A stretch of DNA of 60,219 bases from Osedax symbiont Rs1 (lineage in GTDB: Bacteria > Pseudomonadota > Gammaproteobacteria > Pseudomonadales > Balneatricaceae): positions 30,763-90,981 of the forward strand of contig ASZJ01000099.1 in NCBI GenBank assembly GCA_000416275.1. The letters run 5' to 3'. Position numbers and translations under genes: made by a program. Shown in pieces: positions 18,891 through 28,999 of the stretch. Position 1 is the first letter of the stretch, and each line of letters starts with the position of its first letter. The notes beneath the pieces are model-generated. The model searched no databases, had not been told where the DNA came from, and saw nothing but the letters and a program-made list of their open reading frames with translations.

Positions 18891-19619
18891 TTAATTAAGA
18901 TCTCCCCAAAGGTATTGTAGTATCGCCTGAGCTGCTATTGGCGCAGTTTCAGTGCGCATAACTCTAGGTCCAAGTGCCACAGGGTGAAAGCCATTGTCTA
19001 TAGCAAGCTGTACTTCTGCTTCTGTCAGTCCGCCTTCAGGGCCAATCAGTAATGCTACTGTTGCCGGCTGGTCAAATTCTGCCAGGCGTCTATCGGTGTG
19101 GTGATGCAGTACTAGCTTTAAATCAGTGTCACAGTCTTTAATCCACTGTGAAATTGCAAGCGCTGAGTTGATTGTAGGTACATCGGTGCGCAGTGATTGC
19201 TCGCAAGCGCTAATTGCCAGTTGCTGCCACTGTTGCTGTTTTTTTGTCAGGCGATCTGCTTTTAACTTGACCTCTGTGCGCTCGCTGATTAGTGGGGTTA
19301 AGCTGCGCATGCCCAATTCAGTGGATTTTTGCACGGCAAAATCCATGCGATCGCCCCGGGAAATTGATTGACCAATATCTATTTTTAACCGGCTGCTGCG
19401 CGAGGGGGAAGTGCTGGCGGTGATCTCGGCGCTAACCGCGCGTTTTTCGACCTTGCTTAGCGTGGCTTGATACTCATTGCCGTCGCCATTAAACAACAAA
19501 ATATTATCCCCAGGTTTCATTCTTAATACCCGGGCAATGTGTTGCACTGCATCACTGTCTAACGCAAGCTGTGTATCGATGCTAATGGCAGTGTCTTGAT
19601 AAAAACGCGGGATTCTCAT
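18891..19619 (-). CDS. rsmE: 16S rRNA m3U1498 methyltransferase RsmE
   Basis: SPOUT-class methyltransferase of U1498 in 16S rRNA. The C-terminal knot carries LLIGPEGGLTEAEV and LGPRVMRTETAP; the N-terminal PUA-like domain carries HIARVLRMKPGD. 242 residues. The gene lies between metK and gshB on the minus strand with gaps of about 190-210 bp, so it is probably transcribed separately. Confidence 0.94.
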   Translation of the reverse strand: MRIPRFYQDTAISIDTQLALDSDAVQHIARVLRMKPGDNILLFNGDGNEYQATLSKVEKRAVSAEITASTSPSRSSRLKIDIGQSISRGDRMDFAVQKSTELGMRSLTPLISERTEVKLKADRLTKKQQQWQQLAISACEQSLRTDVPTINSALAISQWIKDCDTDLKLVLHHHTDRRLAEFDQPATVALLIGPEGGLTEAEVQLAIDNGFHPVALGPRVMRTETAPIAAQAILQYLWGDLN

Positions 19620-19750
19620 AGCTTAAATATATCCATCAATTAGTAGTCTGAATGCAACAGAGGTCTTTGATATTGCGAAACTGAGGTTTGTTATAAGCTG
19701 AAAGCTAATAAGCTACAGTTATTAAGTAAGCAGCTTAGTTCGAACTGCCG

Positions 19751-19786
19751 CTAATAAAAAAGAGCAGTGCTGCTCTTTTTTATTAG
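19751..19786 (-). terminator. Terminator of metK
   Basis: A perfect 17-bp palindrome: CTAATAAAAAAGAGCAG pairs with its complement around TG. It gives T-runs on both strands, so it ends metK transcription and could also act in the other direction. Confidence 0.9.
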
Positions 19787-19830
19787 CTTGGGAGTTTTTC
19801 TGTGTCGCTAGGGAGGTTGTTAAGAGATCC

Positions 19831-21021
19831 TTAGAGGCCCGCGTCAGCTTTAAGGGCTGCGGCTTTGTCGGTGCGCTCCCAAGTGAAAGTAGTGAAAGTG
19901 TCGTCATCTACAGTGACTTCAACAGGGGTTCTGCCAAAGTGGCCGTAGGCGGCTGTCACTTTGTACATCGGGTGTAACAGATCTAGCATTCGGGTGATGG
20001 CATTGGGACGTAAATCAAAATGTTGGTTGACCAGCGCGATGATTTTGCTATCACTGATTTTTCCCGTACCAAAAGTATTGATTGCCATAGAGGTGGGTTC
20101 AGCGACACCGATAGCGTATGAAATTTGTATTTCGCAGCGATCAGCCAAGCCTGCAGCAACGATGTTCTTGGCGACATAGCGACCAGCGTAAGCGGCTGAA
20201 CGATCGACTTTTGAAGGGTCTTTACCAGAAAAAGCACCGCCGCCATGGCGTGCCATGCCGCCGTAGGTATCAACAATTATTTTACGACCGGTAAGTCCGC
20301 AGTCACCCACTGGGCCGCCAATCACAAACTTGCCAGTAGGGTTGATGTGGAACTTTGTTTCAGCGGTTAACCACTGCTCAGGCAAGACCTGTTTAATGAT
20401 CAGTTCCATCACCGCTTCTTGTAAGTCACGGTGGGAGATGTCTGGATCGTGTTGCGTTGAAAGCACCACCGCGTCGATCGCGCAGGGCTTGCCGTTTTCA
20501 TAGCGAAAGGTCACTTGCGACTTTGCATCGGGACGCAGCCAAGGTAATAGCCCAGATTTGCGCGCTTCAGCTTGGCGCTCCATTAAACGGTGCGCATAAG
20601 TGATGGGGGCGGGCATTAGTACGTCGGTTTCGTTTGACGCATAGCCGAACATCAGGCCTTGATCGCCAGCGCCTTGCTCTTCAGAGCTGGCGCGGTCAAC
20701 GCCCTGAGCGATTTCAACAGATTGTTTGCCAATGATATTGATAATGCCGCAAGTGTTACCATCGAAGCCGACATCTGAGGAGTTATAGCCAATATCATTG
20801 ATGACATTACGGGCTAAATCTTCTAAATCGACCCAGGCATTGGTGGTGATTTCGCCTGAAATAATGGCGACCCCAGTTTTAACCATGGTTTCACAGGCCA
20901 CCCGCGCGTATTTGTCTTTAGCTATAATGGCATCCAGTACCGCATCGGAAATTTGATCGGCTATTTTGTCAGGATGACCTTCAGAAACGGATTCTGAGGT
21001 AAAAAGATTGTATTCGCTCAT
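19831..21021 (-). CDS. metK: S-adenosylmethionine synthase
   Basis: Makes SAM from methionine and ATP. The start [20 protein letters not shown]-like region is present, as are [31 protein letters not shown] and the C-terminal YGHFGR. 396 residues, normal. AAGG lies about 9 nt before the ATG. It is divergent from tktA across 278 bp. That gap contains ATTAAAATG twice near CCCC/GGGG, but no known SAM riboswitch was recognised. Confidence 0.97.
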   Translation of the reverse strand: MSEYNLFTSESVSEGHPDKIADQISDAVLDAIIAKDKYARVACETMVKTGVAIISGEITTNAWVDLEDLARNVINDIGYNSSDVGFDGNTCGIINIIGKQSVEIAQGVDRASSEEQGAGDQGLMFGYASNETDVLMPAPITYAHRLMERQAEARKSGLLPWLRPDAKSQVTFRYENGKPCAIDAVVLSTQHDPDISHRDLQEAVMELIIKQVLPEQWLTAETKFHINPTGKFVIGGPVGDCGLTGRKIIVDTYGGMARHGGGAFSGKDPSKVDRSAAYAGRYVAKNIVAAGLADRCEIQISYAIGVAEPTSMAINTFGTGKISDSKIIALVNQHFDLRPNAITRMLDLLHPMYKVTAAYGHFGRTPVEVTVDDDTFTTFTWERTDKAAALKADAGL

Positions 21022-21299
21022 GCTAGTGACCTTAATAAGTAATGTTGTAGTAGTGAGCAGTCACGCTGCTGTTGATCACTACTTTTTTAAGAAGCTTGAA
21101 AGAGGCACATTTTATATCGTCGAGTAAAATTTTTCAGGATTAAAAGCTATATTTTCATGAAAATTTCCCCAATTAAAATGAATATTACTCACTTTGCGTT
21201 TTATTTGCGTTTTGCGATTGAAGCTGAGTCCATTCTGAGGGAAAATTGCGCTCTAAAATTTTGACTAATTAAAATGGGGTATTCCCCAGGAGTTAATGA

Positions 21300-23294
21300 A
21301 TGTCTGCTCGTAGAGAACTGGCAAATGCAATTCGCGCATTGAGTATGGATGCAGTACAAAAAGCTAAATCTGGTCACCCGGGAGCACCGATGGGTATGGC
21401 CGATATTGCTGAAGTGTTATGGAATGATTTTCTTAAACATAATCCTAGCAATCCCTCTTGGTATGATCGCGACCGTTTCGTGTTATCCAATGGACATGGA
21501 TCGATGCTGATCTACAGCTTGTTGCACTTGACTGGCTACGACGTTTCAATTGACGACATTAAAAGCTTCCGACAAATGCATGCCAAAACTGCGGGCCATC
21601 CTGAATACGGATATTGCCCCGGCGTAGAAACAACTACTGGACCTCTGGGCCAAGGACTGAGTAACGCAGTTGGTTTTGCCGTTGCAGAAAAAACCTTAGC
21701 GGCGCAATTCAACCGTCCGGGTCACGAAATTGTTAACCACCACACTTATACTTTTATGGGTGACGGCTGCTTAATGGAGGGCATCTCGCACGAAGTGTGT
21801 TCACTGGCCGGTACTTTAGGTTTAGGTAAGCTAATCGCATTTTGGGATGACAACGGCATCTCTATCGACGGTAAAGTGGAAGGTTGGTTTACCGATGATA
21901 CCGTGCAGCGCTTTAAAGCTTATGGCTGGCAAGTGATTGCTGATGTCGATGGGCACAACCCCGATCAAATTCGAGCAGCTATTGAAGCTGCTAAAGCAAA
22001 CACCACCCAACCCACGCTGATTTGCTGTAAAACAGTGATTGGCTTTGGCTCGCCAAATAAAGAAGGTACTGCCGGTTGTCACGGTGCGGCACTTGGTGAT
22101 GAAGAGGTAGCCTTGACGCGCAAGCGCTTAGCTTGGAAGCACGCTCCTTTTGAAATACCTGAAGATATCTATGCAGATTGGAATGCCGCTGCGGCGGGTT
22201 CGGTTGCGGAAAATGACTGGAATCAACAGCTTACTGATTACAAAACCGCCTACCCTGAATTGGCCGCTGAGTTGCTGCGCCGTTTAGCCGGGGACCTGCC
22301 AGCTGATTTTTCTGCAACTGCAGATGCTTGGATTGCTGAACTAGCGGAGAAAGGCGAGAGCATTGCCTCGCGTAAAGCGTCACAAAATGCGCTTAATCAC
22401 TATGGGCCGATGCTACCTGAATTTTTAGGTGGATCTGCGGATCTAGCGGGCTCAAACTTGACTAAGTGGTCCGGTGCCAAGGTTATAGATGGGCAAGATG
22501 CCAGTGGCAACTACATTAATTACGGGGTGCGTGAGTTCGGTATGTCGGCGATTATGAATGGCCTGGCACTACACGGTGGCTTCATTCCCTACGGTGCTAC
22601 TTTCCTCGTCTTTATGGAATACGCTAGAAATGCACTGCGGATGGCGGCACTGATGAAGATTCAGGCCATCCACGTTTATACTCACGACTCTATTGGTCTG
22701 GGTGAAGACGGGCCGACTCACCAGCCGATCGAGCAGGTAGCCAACTTGCGGCACACGCCGAATATGAGTACTTGGCGTCCATGTGATGCGGTGGAGTCCG
22801 CTGTGGCGTGGAAGAAAGCGATCGAGCGCAAAGATGGGCCTACCGCGATGATTTTCTCTCGTCAAAGTTTAGCTCATCAAACTCGCACACCTGCGCAAGT
22901 GCAAGATATTGCAAAGGGTGGATACGTATTATCGGATAGCGCTGCTCAGCCAGAGTTGATCTTTATCGCCACCGGATCTGAAGTGGAGCTAGTTGTGCAA
23001 GCTGCTGATCTATTACGTGCTAAAGGTAAAAACGTACGAGTGGTTTCTATGCCCTGTACTGATTTGTTTGATGCTCAAGATGCCGCGTATCGTGAAGCGG
23101 TGTTGCCGGCAGCGGTCAGCGCACGAGTCGCTGTTGAAGCATTGCAAGCGGACTACTGGTACAAGTATGTAGGCTTAAACGGCGCGATAGTCGGCATGAC
23201 CACCTTCGGTGAGTCGGCACCTGCCGATCAGCTGTTCGAGCACTTTGGCTTCACCGTGGCAAACATCGTCGCCAGTGCAGAAGCACTGCTGTAA
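21300..23294 (+). CDS. tktA: Transketolase
   Basis: Thiamine-diphosphate enzyme of the pentose phosphate pathway that supplies erythrose-4-phosphate. The ThDP motif starts with GDGCLMEG near residue 154; the substrate motif [15 protein letters not shown] lies near 463. 664 residues, normal. Two ATGs lie close together; the one at 21300 is in frame and has AGGAG upstream, whereas the one at 21296 runs into a stop. epd, which uses erythrose-4-phosphate, follows. Confidence 0.97.
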   Translation: MSARRELANAIRALSMDAVQKAKSGHPGAPMGMADIAEVLWNDFLKHNPSNPSWYDRDRFVLSNGHGSMLIYSLLHLTGYDVSIDDIKSFRQMHAKTAGHPEYGYCPGVETTTGPLGQGLSNAVGFAVAEKTLAAQFNRPGHEIVNHHTYTFMGDGCLMEGISHEVCSLAGTLGLGKLIAFWDDNGISIDGKVEGWFTDDTVQRFKAYGWQVIADVDGHNPDQIRAAIEAAKANTTQPTLICCKTVIGFGSPNKEGTAGCHGAALGDEEVALTRKRLAWKHAPFEIPEDIYADWNAAAAGSVAENDWNQQLTDYKTAYPELAAELLRRLAGDLPADFSATADAWIAELAEKGESIASRKASQNALNHYGPMLPEFLGGSADLAGSNLTKWSGAKVIDGQDASGNYINYGVREFGMSAIMNGLALHGGFIPYGATFLVFMEYARNALRMAALMKIQAIHVYTHDSIGLGEDGPTHQPIEQVANLRHTPNMSTWRPCDAVESAVAWKKAIERKDGPTAMIFSRQSLAHQTRTPAQVQDIAKGGYVLSDSAAQPELIFIATGSEVELVVQAADLLRAKGKNVRVVSMPCTDLFDAQDAAYREAVLPAAVSARVAVEALQADYWYKYVGLNGAIVGMTTFGESAPADQLFEHFGFTVANIVASAEALL

Positions 23295-23305
23295 AGCGTA
23301 TCGCA

Positions 23306-23338
23306 GCCAACTTTAAAGTGTCGAGCTTTAGAGTTGGC
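23306..23338 (+). terminator. 13-bp hairpin after tktA
   Basis: GCCAACTTTAAAG (23306-23318) pairs with CTTTAGAGTTGGC (23326-23338), one wobble, 7-nt loop. It is very stable but has no T-run. Confidence 0.55.
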
Positions 23339-23481
23339 CGCTATGAATCTTTGCAGTAATTAGCTTTGCTATCAGTTGAGCAATCCGCTGATAGCTATCT
23401 TTTCAAGCGTCGCTAAGGTTTGAAATGCTCTTAGAAACAATTTAATCAGATTTAAGTTCTGCCTATTTGAGAAAAATGCTC

Positions 23482-24498
23482 ATGAGTTATCGCGTTGCAA
23501 TTAATGGTTATGGCCGAATTGGTCAATGTGTGCTGCGAGCTATCTATGAAAGATCTCTTCAATCCCAGCTAAAAATAGTGGCGATTAACGAATTATCTGA
23601 TCTGGACACTGTTACTTACCTCACTCGCTACGATACTATCCACGGCCGATTTCCCTTTGATGTCGAACAAGATGATGGCTGTTTAATAGTGAATGGCGAT
23701 AGCATCCGACTAATTAATCAAGCGGATCCAACGCAGCTACCTTGGGCCGAGCTCGATGTTGATCTGGTGATTGAATGCAGCGGATCTTTTAATGAGCGGG
23801 CGATTGCCGAACAGCACTTGGCGGCCGGGGCAAAAAAATTATTATTCTCCCATCCGGCACTGGCTGATGTGGATGCGACTATTGTCTACGGCTATAATCA
23901 GCAGTGCCTCAATGCGCAATTACAAATAGTATCGGCAGCCTCATGTACCACCAATTGCATCATTCCTATTTTAGACCTGCTAGATAGTCAATTTGATATT
24001 CAAGCGGCAGTCACTACCACGATTCACTCCGCGATGAATGATCAGCCAATTATTGATAGCTACCATCAAAATGACTTGCGTTTAACCCGTGGTGCCATGA
24101 GCTCCATAGTACCTGTTGATACCGGCTTGGCAAAAGGGATCGATAGAATCTTACCTAAATTGGCTGGTTTGTTTCAATGCCTGCATATTAGGGTGCCGAC
24201 CATCAATGTTTCAATGATGGATATTAGTTTAACACTGACGGAAAAAGTAACCGTTGCGCAAGTTAATCAGCTGTTAGAAAATGCGGCTATAACCGAGTAT
24301 TGTGGGGTGTTGGGCTTTACTAATGAGCCACATGCCTCGGTCGATTTTAATCACGATCGGCGCTCGGCAATTGTCGATGGCACGCAGACTAAAGTTAGTC
24401 GTGGCCATTTACTTAAACTGATTTGTTGGTTTGATAACGAGTGGGGCTTCGCCAATCGGATGGTTGATGTTGCCGAGCACTGGCTAGCGCAAAAATAA
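23482..24498 (+). CDS. epd: D-erythrose-4-phosphate dehydrogenase
   Basis: GAPDH-family enzyme oxidising erythrose-4-phosphate in pyridoxal phosphate synthesis. The NAD-binding YRVAINGYGRIG is at the N-terminus and the catalytic cysteine is in ASCTTNC. Features closer to Epd than GapA are AINELSDLDTVTYL, TTIHSAMNDQ and FNHDRRSAIVDGTQT. ATG 23482 (MSYRVAING) is the likeliest start; ATG 23476 and TTG 23467 are in frame. tktA-epd-pgk is the classical order; the fructose-bisphosphate aldolase gene often found next is absent. A GapA function cannot be fully excluded. Confidence 0.88.
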   Translation: MSYRVAINGYGRIGQCVLRAIYERSLQSQLKIVAINELSDLDTVTYLTRYDTIHGRFPFDVEQDDGCLIVNGDSIRLINQADPTQLPWAELDVDLVIECSGSFNERAIAEQHLAAGAKKLLFSHPALADVDATIVYGYNQQCLNAQLQIVSAASCTTNCIIPILDLLDSQFDIQAAVTTTIHSAMNDQPIIDSYHQNDLRLTRGAMSSIVPVDTGLAKGIDRILPKLAGLFQCLHIRVPTINVSMMDISLTLTEKVTVAQVNQLLENAAITEYCGVLGFTNEPHASVDFNHDRRSAIVDGTQTKVSRGHLLKLICWFDNEWGFANRMVDVAEHWLAQK

Positions 24499-24640
24499 TG
24501 GTTGAGAAGATGCTCGGTATAAGGATTGTTAAGTGTCAAATCAGGGGTGTGGACTCAGTGTAAATCGATCCTCATTATCTGTTGTTATCACTAATTCTGC
24601 CGGCATGAATTACGAAAATTTTAAATACTGAGAGGTCGCT

Positions 24641-24718
24641 AGCTGAATTGCTGGCTTCAAAGTGAATACAGAGTTAAAAGTTTGCACGATGTAGTACAGT
24701 GAATTCACTGATTCAAGT
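24641..24718 (+). repeat. Dispersed repeat A, copy 5 (diverged, 78 bp)
   Basis: Left arm AGCTGAATTGCTGGCTTCA (24641-24659) and right arm TGAATTCACTGATTCAAGT (24700-24718) are both recognisable, with AAAGTGAAT joining arm and core as in copy 2. The middle is about 7 bp longer and diverged. It lies about 50 bp upstream of pgk. Confidence 0.7.
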
Positions 24719-24768
24719 GCTAGTAAGTGACAGAAATTTTATAAATTGACAAACTATTAGGGAATAAT

Positions 24769-25929
24769 ATGAAGGTTTTGAAAATGTCGTCGCTCGATCT
24801 TGCTGGTAAGCGGGTGTTGATTAGAGAGGATTTAAATGTTCCGATAAAAGCGGGCAAAGTCACTTCTGATGCACGTATTAGAGCTTGTTTAGCAACCATT
24901 GAGTTAGCGGTTAACGCCGGCGCTAAAGTTATGCTAATGTCACATTTAGGGCGTCCAACGGAAGGCGAGTACGATGAGCAGTATTCTCTGGCCCCGGTCG
25001 CCGATCATTTAGGGAAATTGTTAAATCGCTCTGTGCCTTTGCTCAAAGATTGGCTGCAAACGCCGATCGAGCTAAATGATGGTGAGGTTGTCCTGCTGGA
25101 AAACGTGCGCTTTAATGTCGGTGAAAAACAGGATGAGCAAGGCTTGGCCAAACAAATGGCCGCGCTGTGTGACGTTTATGTGATGGATGCTTTTGGTACT
25201 GCGCACCGGGCGCAAGCATCAACCCACGGTGTTGCTAAATTTGCCAAGATCGCCTGTGCCGGACCGTTGCTAGTCGCTGAGCTAGAGGCGCTGGCTGCGG
25301 CATTGAATCAGCCAAAATCACCGATGGTGGCGATTGTCGGCGGCTCAAAAGTATCGACCAAATTGGCTGTCTTAGAATCACTGAGTAAAAAAGTTGATAG
25401 ATTGATCGTCGGTGGTGGTATCGCCAATACCTTTTTAGCGGCGGCTGGGTTTCCCGTCGGTAAATCGCTCTGCGAGCACCAGCTAATTCCGATCGCTAAA
25501 GCGTTGATGGCCAGTACCGATATTCCGCTTCCTACCGATGTTGTAGTGGCGACTGAGTTTTCTGAGACGACAATCGCCACCGTTAAAGCGGTCGCTGATG
25601 TAGCTGAAAACGATATGATTTTAGATATAGGGCCTGAATCGGCACAGGCATTAGCGCTGCTCTTGGGAGATGCGCAAACCATTATTTGGAATGGACCGGT
25701 TGGGGTGTTTGAATTCGAGCAGTTTGCTGGAGGCACCAAAGCAATTGCCATGGCGATCGCCAGTAACCAAGGATTCTCAATAGCCGGTGGTGGAGATACG
25801 CTAGCCGCCGTGGAGAAGTATCAGATTGAAGAGCAAGTCTCTTATATATCGACCGGTGGCGGTGCCTTTTTAGAATTCGTTGAAGGCAAAGTATTACCTG
25901 CCGTGGCAATGTTGGAAAGTAGGGCCTAA
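24769..25929 (+). CDS. pgk: Phosphoglycerate kinase
   Basis: Reversible transfer of phosphate between 1,3-bisphosphoglycerate and ADP. The N-terminal substrate residues are in [11 protein letters not shown], followed by [11 protein letters not shown]; the nucleotide site is in [11 protein letters not shown] and [12 protein letters not shown]. 386 residues. AGGGA precedes the ATG. A repeat A copy sits in its upstream region. Confidence 0.97.
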   Translation: MKVLKMSSLDLAGKRVLIREDLNVPIKAGKVTSDARIRACLATIELAVNAGAKVMLMSHLGRPTEGEYDEQYSLAPVADHLGKLLNRSVPLLKDWLQTPIELNDGEVVLLENVRFNVGEKQDEQGLAKQMAALCDVYVMDAFGTAHRAQASTHGVAKFAKIACAGPLLVAELEALAAALNQPKSPMVAIVGGSKVSTKLAVLESLSKKVDRLIVGGGIANTFLAAAGFPVGKSLCEHQLIPIAKALMASTDIPLPTDVVVATEFSETTIATVKAVADVAENDMILDIGPESAQALALLLGDAQTIIWNGPVGVFEFEQFAGGTKAIAMAIASNQGFSIAGGGDTLAAVEKYQIEEQVSYISTGGGAFLEFVEGKVLPAVAMLESRA

Positions 25930-25951
25930 ACAGGTTTTTGCGGTCTTTTTG

Positions 25952-25982
25952 CGACGCTAATCGCCAGCGGCGATTAGCGTCG
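25952..25982. terminator. Perfect 14-bp hairpin after pgk
   Basis: CGACGCTAATCGCC (25952-25965) pairs perfectly with GGCGATTAGCGTCG (25969-25982) around AGC. It lies about 25 bp after the pgk stop. The T-runs lie before the stem rather than after it, so it is not a standard terminator. Confidence 0.55.
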
Positions 25983-26143
25983 AGCTGATATTTAGCAAGG
26001 TGTTGTAGTTGAGGGCTTTTACAGCCTCAAACAATCATCTAGCCAGTTGTCGCAGAAAGGCAAGAGCAGGAAGGTAAATAGCAGAATAGTTAGCTTCTAT
26101 CCTCAATATCCTGCAAATTTCTGGCTGGACTTGTGCAGAGAAG

Positions 26144-26422
26144 CTACTTGAAAATGTCTTCGCCTATTTGGTCGATCATAATTTTGGCTTTGCGAGTCAT
26201 TTCTGCGGCGCATTCCTCTTTACTGGCTAATACATCAGCGCGAATAAATTGGTGGCTTTGCTGATCTTTTTCAATGCTGCCATTGACCCGGAACTGACTG
26301 CCGTCTTGCAGCGGAGCGGGAGTGATCATGTACCCTCGGTATTCCTCGCCCGCCATTTGGCTGGGAGCAGCTGGAGTAGTATCAGTACTAAACATGGATC
26401 TTAATGACGAAAATAGGCTCAT
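26144..26422 (-). CDS. HlyU family protein
   Basis: Small 92-residue protein resembling the HlyU family (in Vibrio HlyU names an unrelated ArsR-type regulator; this family shares only the label). The core is GEEYRGYMITPAP followed by QFRVNGSIEKD and FIRADVLASKEECAAEMTRK. No membrane segment or signal peptide. It stands alone between pgk and the divergent hemJ-like gene. Its function is unknown. Confidence 0.75.
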   Translation of the reverse strand: MSLFSSLRSMFSTDTTPAAPSQMAGEEYRGYMITPAPLQDGSQFRVNGSIEKDQQSHQFIRADVLASKEECAAEMTRKAKIMIDQIGEDIFK

Positions 26423-26571
26423 TTTAGCTCTCTGTAATCAATATTGAAAAATTCTCTAGTGTGCTTAAAATATTGCGATTGATCAAGTATTAAGTGAGTT
26501 GAGAAATAGACGCTTAATTTGAGCTAAGCTAGAATAGAGACGATATTAATTTAGTAATATAAAGGCGAAGT

Positions 26572-26985
26572 ATGCTCTGGGTAAAAGTTTTTCATATATT
26601 GGCAATGACTAGCTGGATGGTGGGGATCTTTTATCTGCCGCGGATTTTTGTACATTTTGTGGATGGCAGTCATGCCGGTGAAGATGTGCGCCGTCTGCAG
26701 ATCATGGCAGGTAAGCTGTATCGCTTCATTACGATTATGGCGGCCTTTACCGTCATTTTAGGTTTGTGGTTGTGGCTGGGCTATGGCTTTAGTGGGGGCT
26801 GGTTGCATGCGAAGTTGCTCTTGGTAGTGTTGATGCTCGCCTATCATGTGAATTGCGGTCGTTTAGTTAGGCAAATGGAGGCTGGCAAACTGGCTAAATC
26901 TAGCCGCTATTATCGACTTTACAATGAGCTGCCACTATTGATTTTTTTGCCGATATTAATATTGGTGGTGGTTAAGCCTTTTTAA
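26572..26985 (+). CDS. hemJ: HemJ/CopD-like membrane protein
   Basis: Predicted four-helix inner membrane protein of the UPF0093/HemJ family, which in many bacteria oxidises protoporphyrinogen IX in haem synthesis. The N-terminal VKVFHILAMTSWMVGIFYLP with a conserved histidine at residue 8 and the FYLPRIFVHFV stretch are typical. 137 residues. GGCGAAG precedes the ATG. It is convergent with ubiJ, whereas ubiB would often stand beside ubiJ. HemJ is the best guess; another member of the family without this activity is possible. Confidence 0.78.
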   Translation: MLWVKVFHILAMTSWMVGIFYLPRIFVHFVDGSHAGEDVRRLQIMAGKLYRFITIMAAFTVILGLWLWLGYGFSGGWLHAKLLLVVLMLAYHVNCGRLVRQMEAGKLAKSSRYYRLYNELPLLIFLPILILVVVKPF

Positions 26986-27024
26986 AAATATGGCAGTGCA
27001 ATGCTGCTCTTTTCCTTAAAAGCG

Positions 27025-27654
27025 CTAAGTTTTATTAGCTATTTGGCGCTGCAGGTTTTCCTCGAGTAAATTAAGCTTAGCTTCGAGTCTTTGAACGCTT
27101 TGCTGAGCATCATCAACCTCGATAATAAAGCCTTCAGCTTCGGCTCTTGCCGGTAGTGTGTGAATTTCTTCCTGTAGATACTCGGCTATATTAAGGGTTA
27201 AACTCTGCTGAGTGATCTTTAGTTGCCGGCTGCCTGCTGTAAGTATATTGGCTAATTGATGGGCGAGTAGGTCGCCGGTAACGAGGGCGGTGAGGCCCTG
27301 CCAGTCAATATCGGCATTGGCGATTATTTTTTGCAACTGAGTCGCCAGTTGGCTGTCACCTGAAATATTAATACCGTTGCCAAAAAACTGGCTGCTTTTA
27401 TCTTCGGCAGTGGCTAAATTCTTGAAGTTCTGCAAACTTCCTTGGAATACGGTATCGGCATCAGCCATATGTTGGCGCTGTAATTGGATGCCGTTTTCAT
27501 AGGGCAGGAGGTAGAAGCTAATCGGCGCATCACTCACCACAAACCGAAAAACTTTACCCGACAGTTTGGACAGTGATTGAGCGGTGACTGGATCGCTGTT
27601 GATGATTTTGTTGATCGCGCTTTCTAGCAGCAGTATGGCACCCATTTGCAGCAT
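27025..27654 (-). CDS. ubiJ: Ubiquinone biosynthesis accessory factor UbiJ
   Basis: SCP2-domain lipid-binding protein that in E. coli scaffolds the aerobic ubiquinone synthesis complex. The N-terminus (LLESAINKIIN) and the SCP2-like part with GDSQLATQLQKII, plus a C-terminal coiled coil (RLEAKLNLLEENLQRQ), fit UbiJ at 209 residues. It is 36 bp downstream of ubiE on the same strand. The usual third gene, ubiB, is missing at this place. Confidence 0.85.
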   Translation of the reverse strand: MLQMGAILLLESAINKIINSDPVTAQSLSKLSGKVFRFVVSDAPISFYLLPYENGIQLQRQHMADADTVFQGSLQNFKNLATAEDKSSQFFGNGINISGDSQLATQLQKIIANADIDWQGLTALVTGDLLAHQLANILTAGSRQLKITQQSLTLNIAEYLQEEIHTLPARAEAEGFIIEVDDAQQSVQRLEAKLNLLEENLQRQIANKT

Positions 27655-27690
27655 TGTCAGAACCTTAATAATTTACTTTATGAAAAGGAA

Positions 27691-28446
27691 TTACGGTTTG
27701 ATTGCGGTGTGTAATGCCACGACACCACCGGTCATATTTCGATATTTACACTGCACAAAATCAGCATCCTGCATCATCGATTTTAAGGTTTCTTGATCGG
27801 GATGCATGCGAATAGATTCAGCAAGGTATTGGTAGCTGTCACCATCGCCGGCGATAAGTTCACCCAGCTTGGGCAAAATGTTAAACGAGTAGAAATCATA
27901 AACACTGGATAACATCGGATTGTTGGTTTTAGAAAATTCCAAGATCATCAGCTTTCCACCGGGTTTTAGTACCCGCTGCATGGAGCGCAAAGCCGCGTCT
28001 TTATCGGTGACGTTTCGCAAGCCAAAGGCAATCGTTATGATATCAAAATGATTATCGGGGAAAGGGAGGCACTCGGCATTTGCCTGCACAAAATCAATAT
28101 TGGCAACCGCGCCTTTATCGGTCAGCTTGTCGCGGCCTACTTTAAGCATTGAATCGTTGATGTCTGCCAAGGTGACACGGCCAGTGCTGCCAACAATGCG
28201 GGCAAAACGCAAGGTGAGATCACCAGTGCCTCCGGCAATATCGAGAATTTTCATGCCGTTGCGAGCACCGCTTTGCTCTATGGTCAGCTTCTTCCAAATG
28301 CGATGTATACCACCTGACATCAAATCATTCATGACATCGTACTTAGCGGCGACCGAGTGGAAAACATCGGCAACTCGCTTTACTTTTTCATCTTTTGGAA
28401 CTTCTTTAAATCCAAAGTCAGTGGTGTTTTTGTCTGCTTGACTCAT
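27691..28446 (-). CDS. ubiE: Demethylmenaquinone/ubiquinone C-methyltransferase UbiE
   Basis: SAM-dependent C-methyltransferase of ubiquinone and menaquinone synthesis. The SAM loop [16 protein letters not shown] is near residue 70 and the family signatures [11 protein letters not shown] and [12 protein letters not shown] are present. 251 residues. Forms an operon with ubiJ. Confidence 0.96.
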   Translation of the reverse strand: MSQADKNTTDFGFKEVPKDEKVKRVADVFHSVAAKYDVMNDLMSGGIHRIWKKLTIEQSGARNGMKILDIAGGTGDLTLRFARIVGSTGRVTLADINDSMLKVGRDKLTDKGAVANIDFVQANAECLPFPDNHFDIITIAFGLRNVTDKDAALRSMQRVLKPGGKLMILEFSKTNNPMLSSVYDFYSFNILPKLGELIAGDGDSYQYLAESIRMHPDQETLKSMMQDADFVQCKYRNMTGGVVALHTAIKP

Positions 28447-28522
28447 AACTATTTATCGCTTTGATTAGGTTGCGGTAATTGTAGCGCCGATCGGCAAAGA
28501 TGGGAATCAGTTTACCGGATAA

Positions 28523-28894
28523 TCAGCCTAAACCAATTAATCCGGCGTCTCTATTCTGGCCGGATTTCTCAAGGTTTTGCAAATAGGTCTGCCAGTACTG
28601 ATCGTGATTAACACTTAAATCGTGTAAGTAATCCCAGGTAAATAATCCGCTGTCATGGCCGTCATCAAAGCTAATCTTCAGCGCATAATTGCCGGTTATT
28701 TCAATGTTGGTAATGCCGACAAATTTTTTGTGAGTTTGTAAAGTCTCTTGGCCTACCCCGTGGCCACGCACCTCAGCGGAGGGCGAGTGCACTCTAAGGT
28801 ACTCGGCGCGTAACTCATAGCTGCCCGAGGAAAAAGTCAGTTCTAAGCTCTTGGACTTTTTATGTAGCTTTATATCGCTGGGAGTAGTGCTCAT
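28523..28894 (-). CDS. DUF971 (gamma-butyrobetaine hydroxylase-like N-terminal) protein
   Basis: Single-domain 123-residue protein with the DUF971 fold, seen at the N-terminus of gamma-butyrobetaine hydroxylase. Typical parts are LELTFSSGSYELRAEYLRVHSPSAEVRGHG-like sequence and the C-terminal DGHDSGLFTWDYL. Standing between hslU and ubiE is conserved in Pseudomonas relatives. Function not known. Confidence 0.85.
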   Translation of the reverse strand: MSTTPSDIKLHKKSKSLELTFSSGSYELRAEYLRVHSPSAEVRGHGVGQETLQTHKKFVGITNIEITGNYALKISFDDGHDSGLFTWDYLHDLSVNHDQYWQTYLQNLEKSGQNRDAGLIGLG

Positions 28895-28999
28895 TATTGC
28901 GCTCCTATCAATGTCTGCAGCAAGCGGTCTAGTTACTCAAGATCAACATCGCTGTTAGTATCAGCAAGGCAGCTCTTGAGCTTGGATGCGCTATTGGCT

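Noticed and set aside
21022-21299. SAM riboswitch upstream of metK
   Set aside because: No recognisable SAM aptamer core; the gap is AT-rich with only short repeated ATTAAAATG words.
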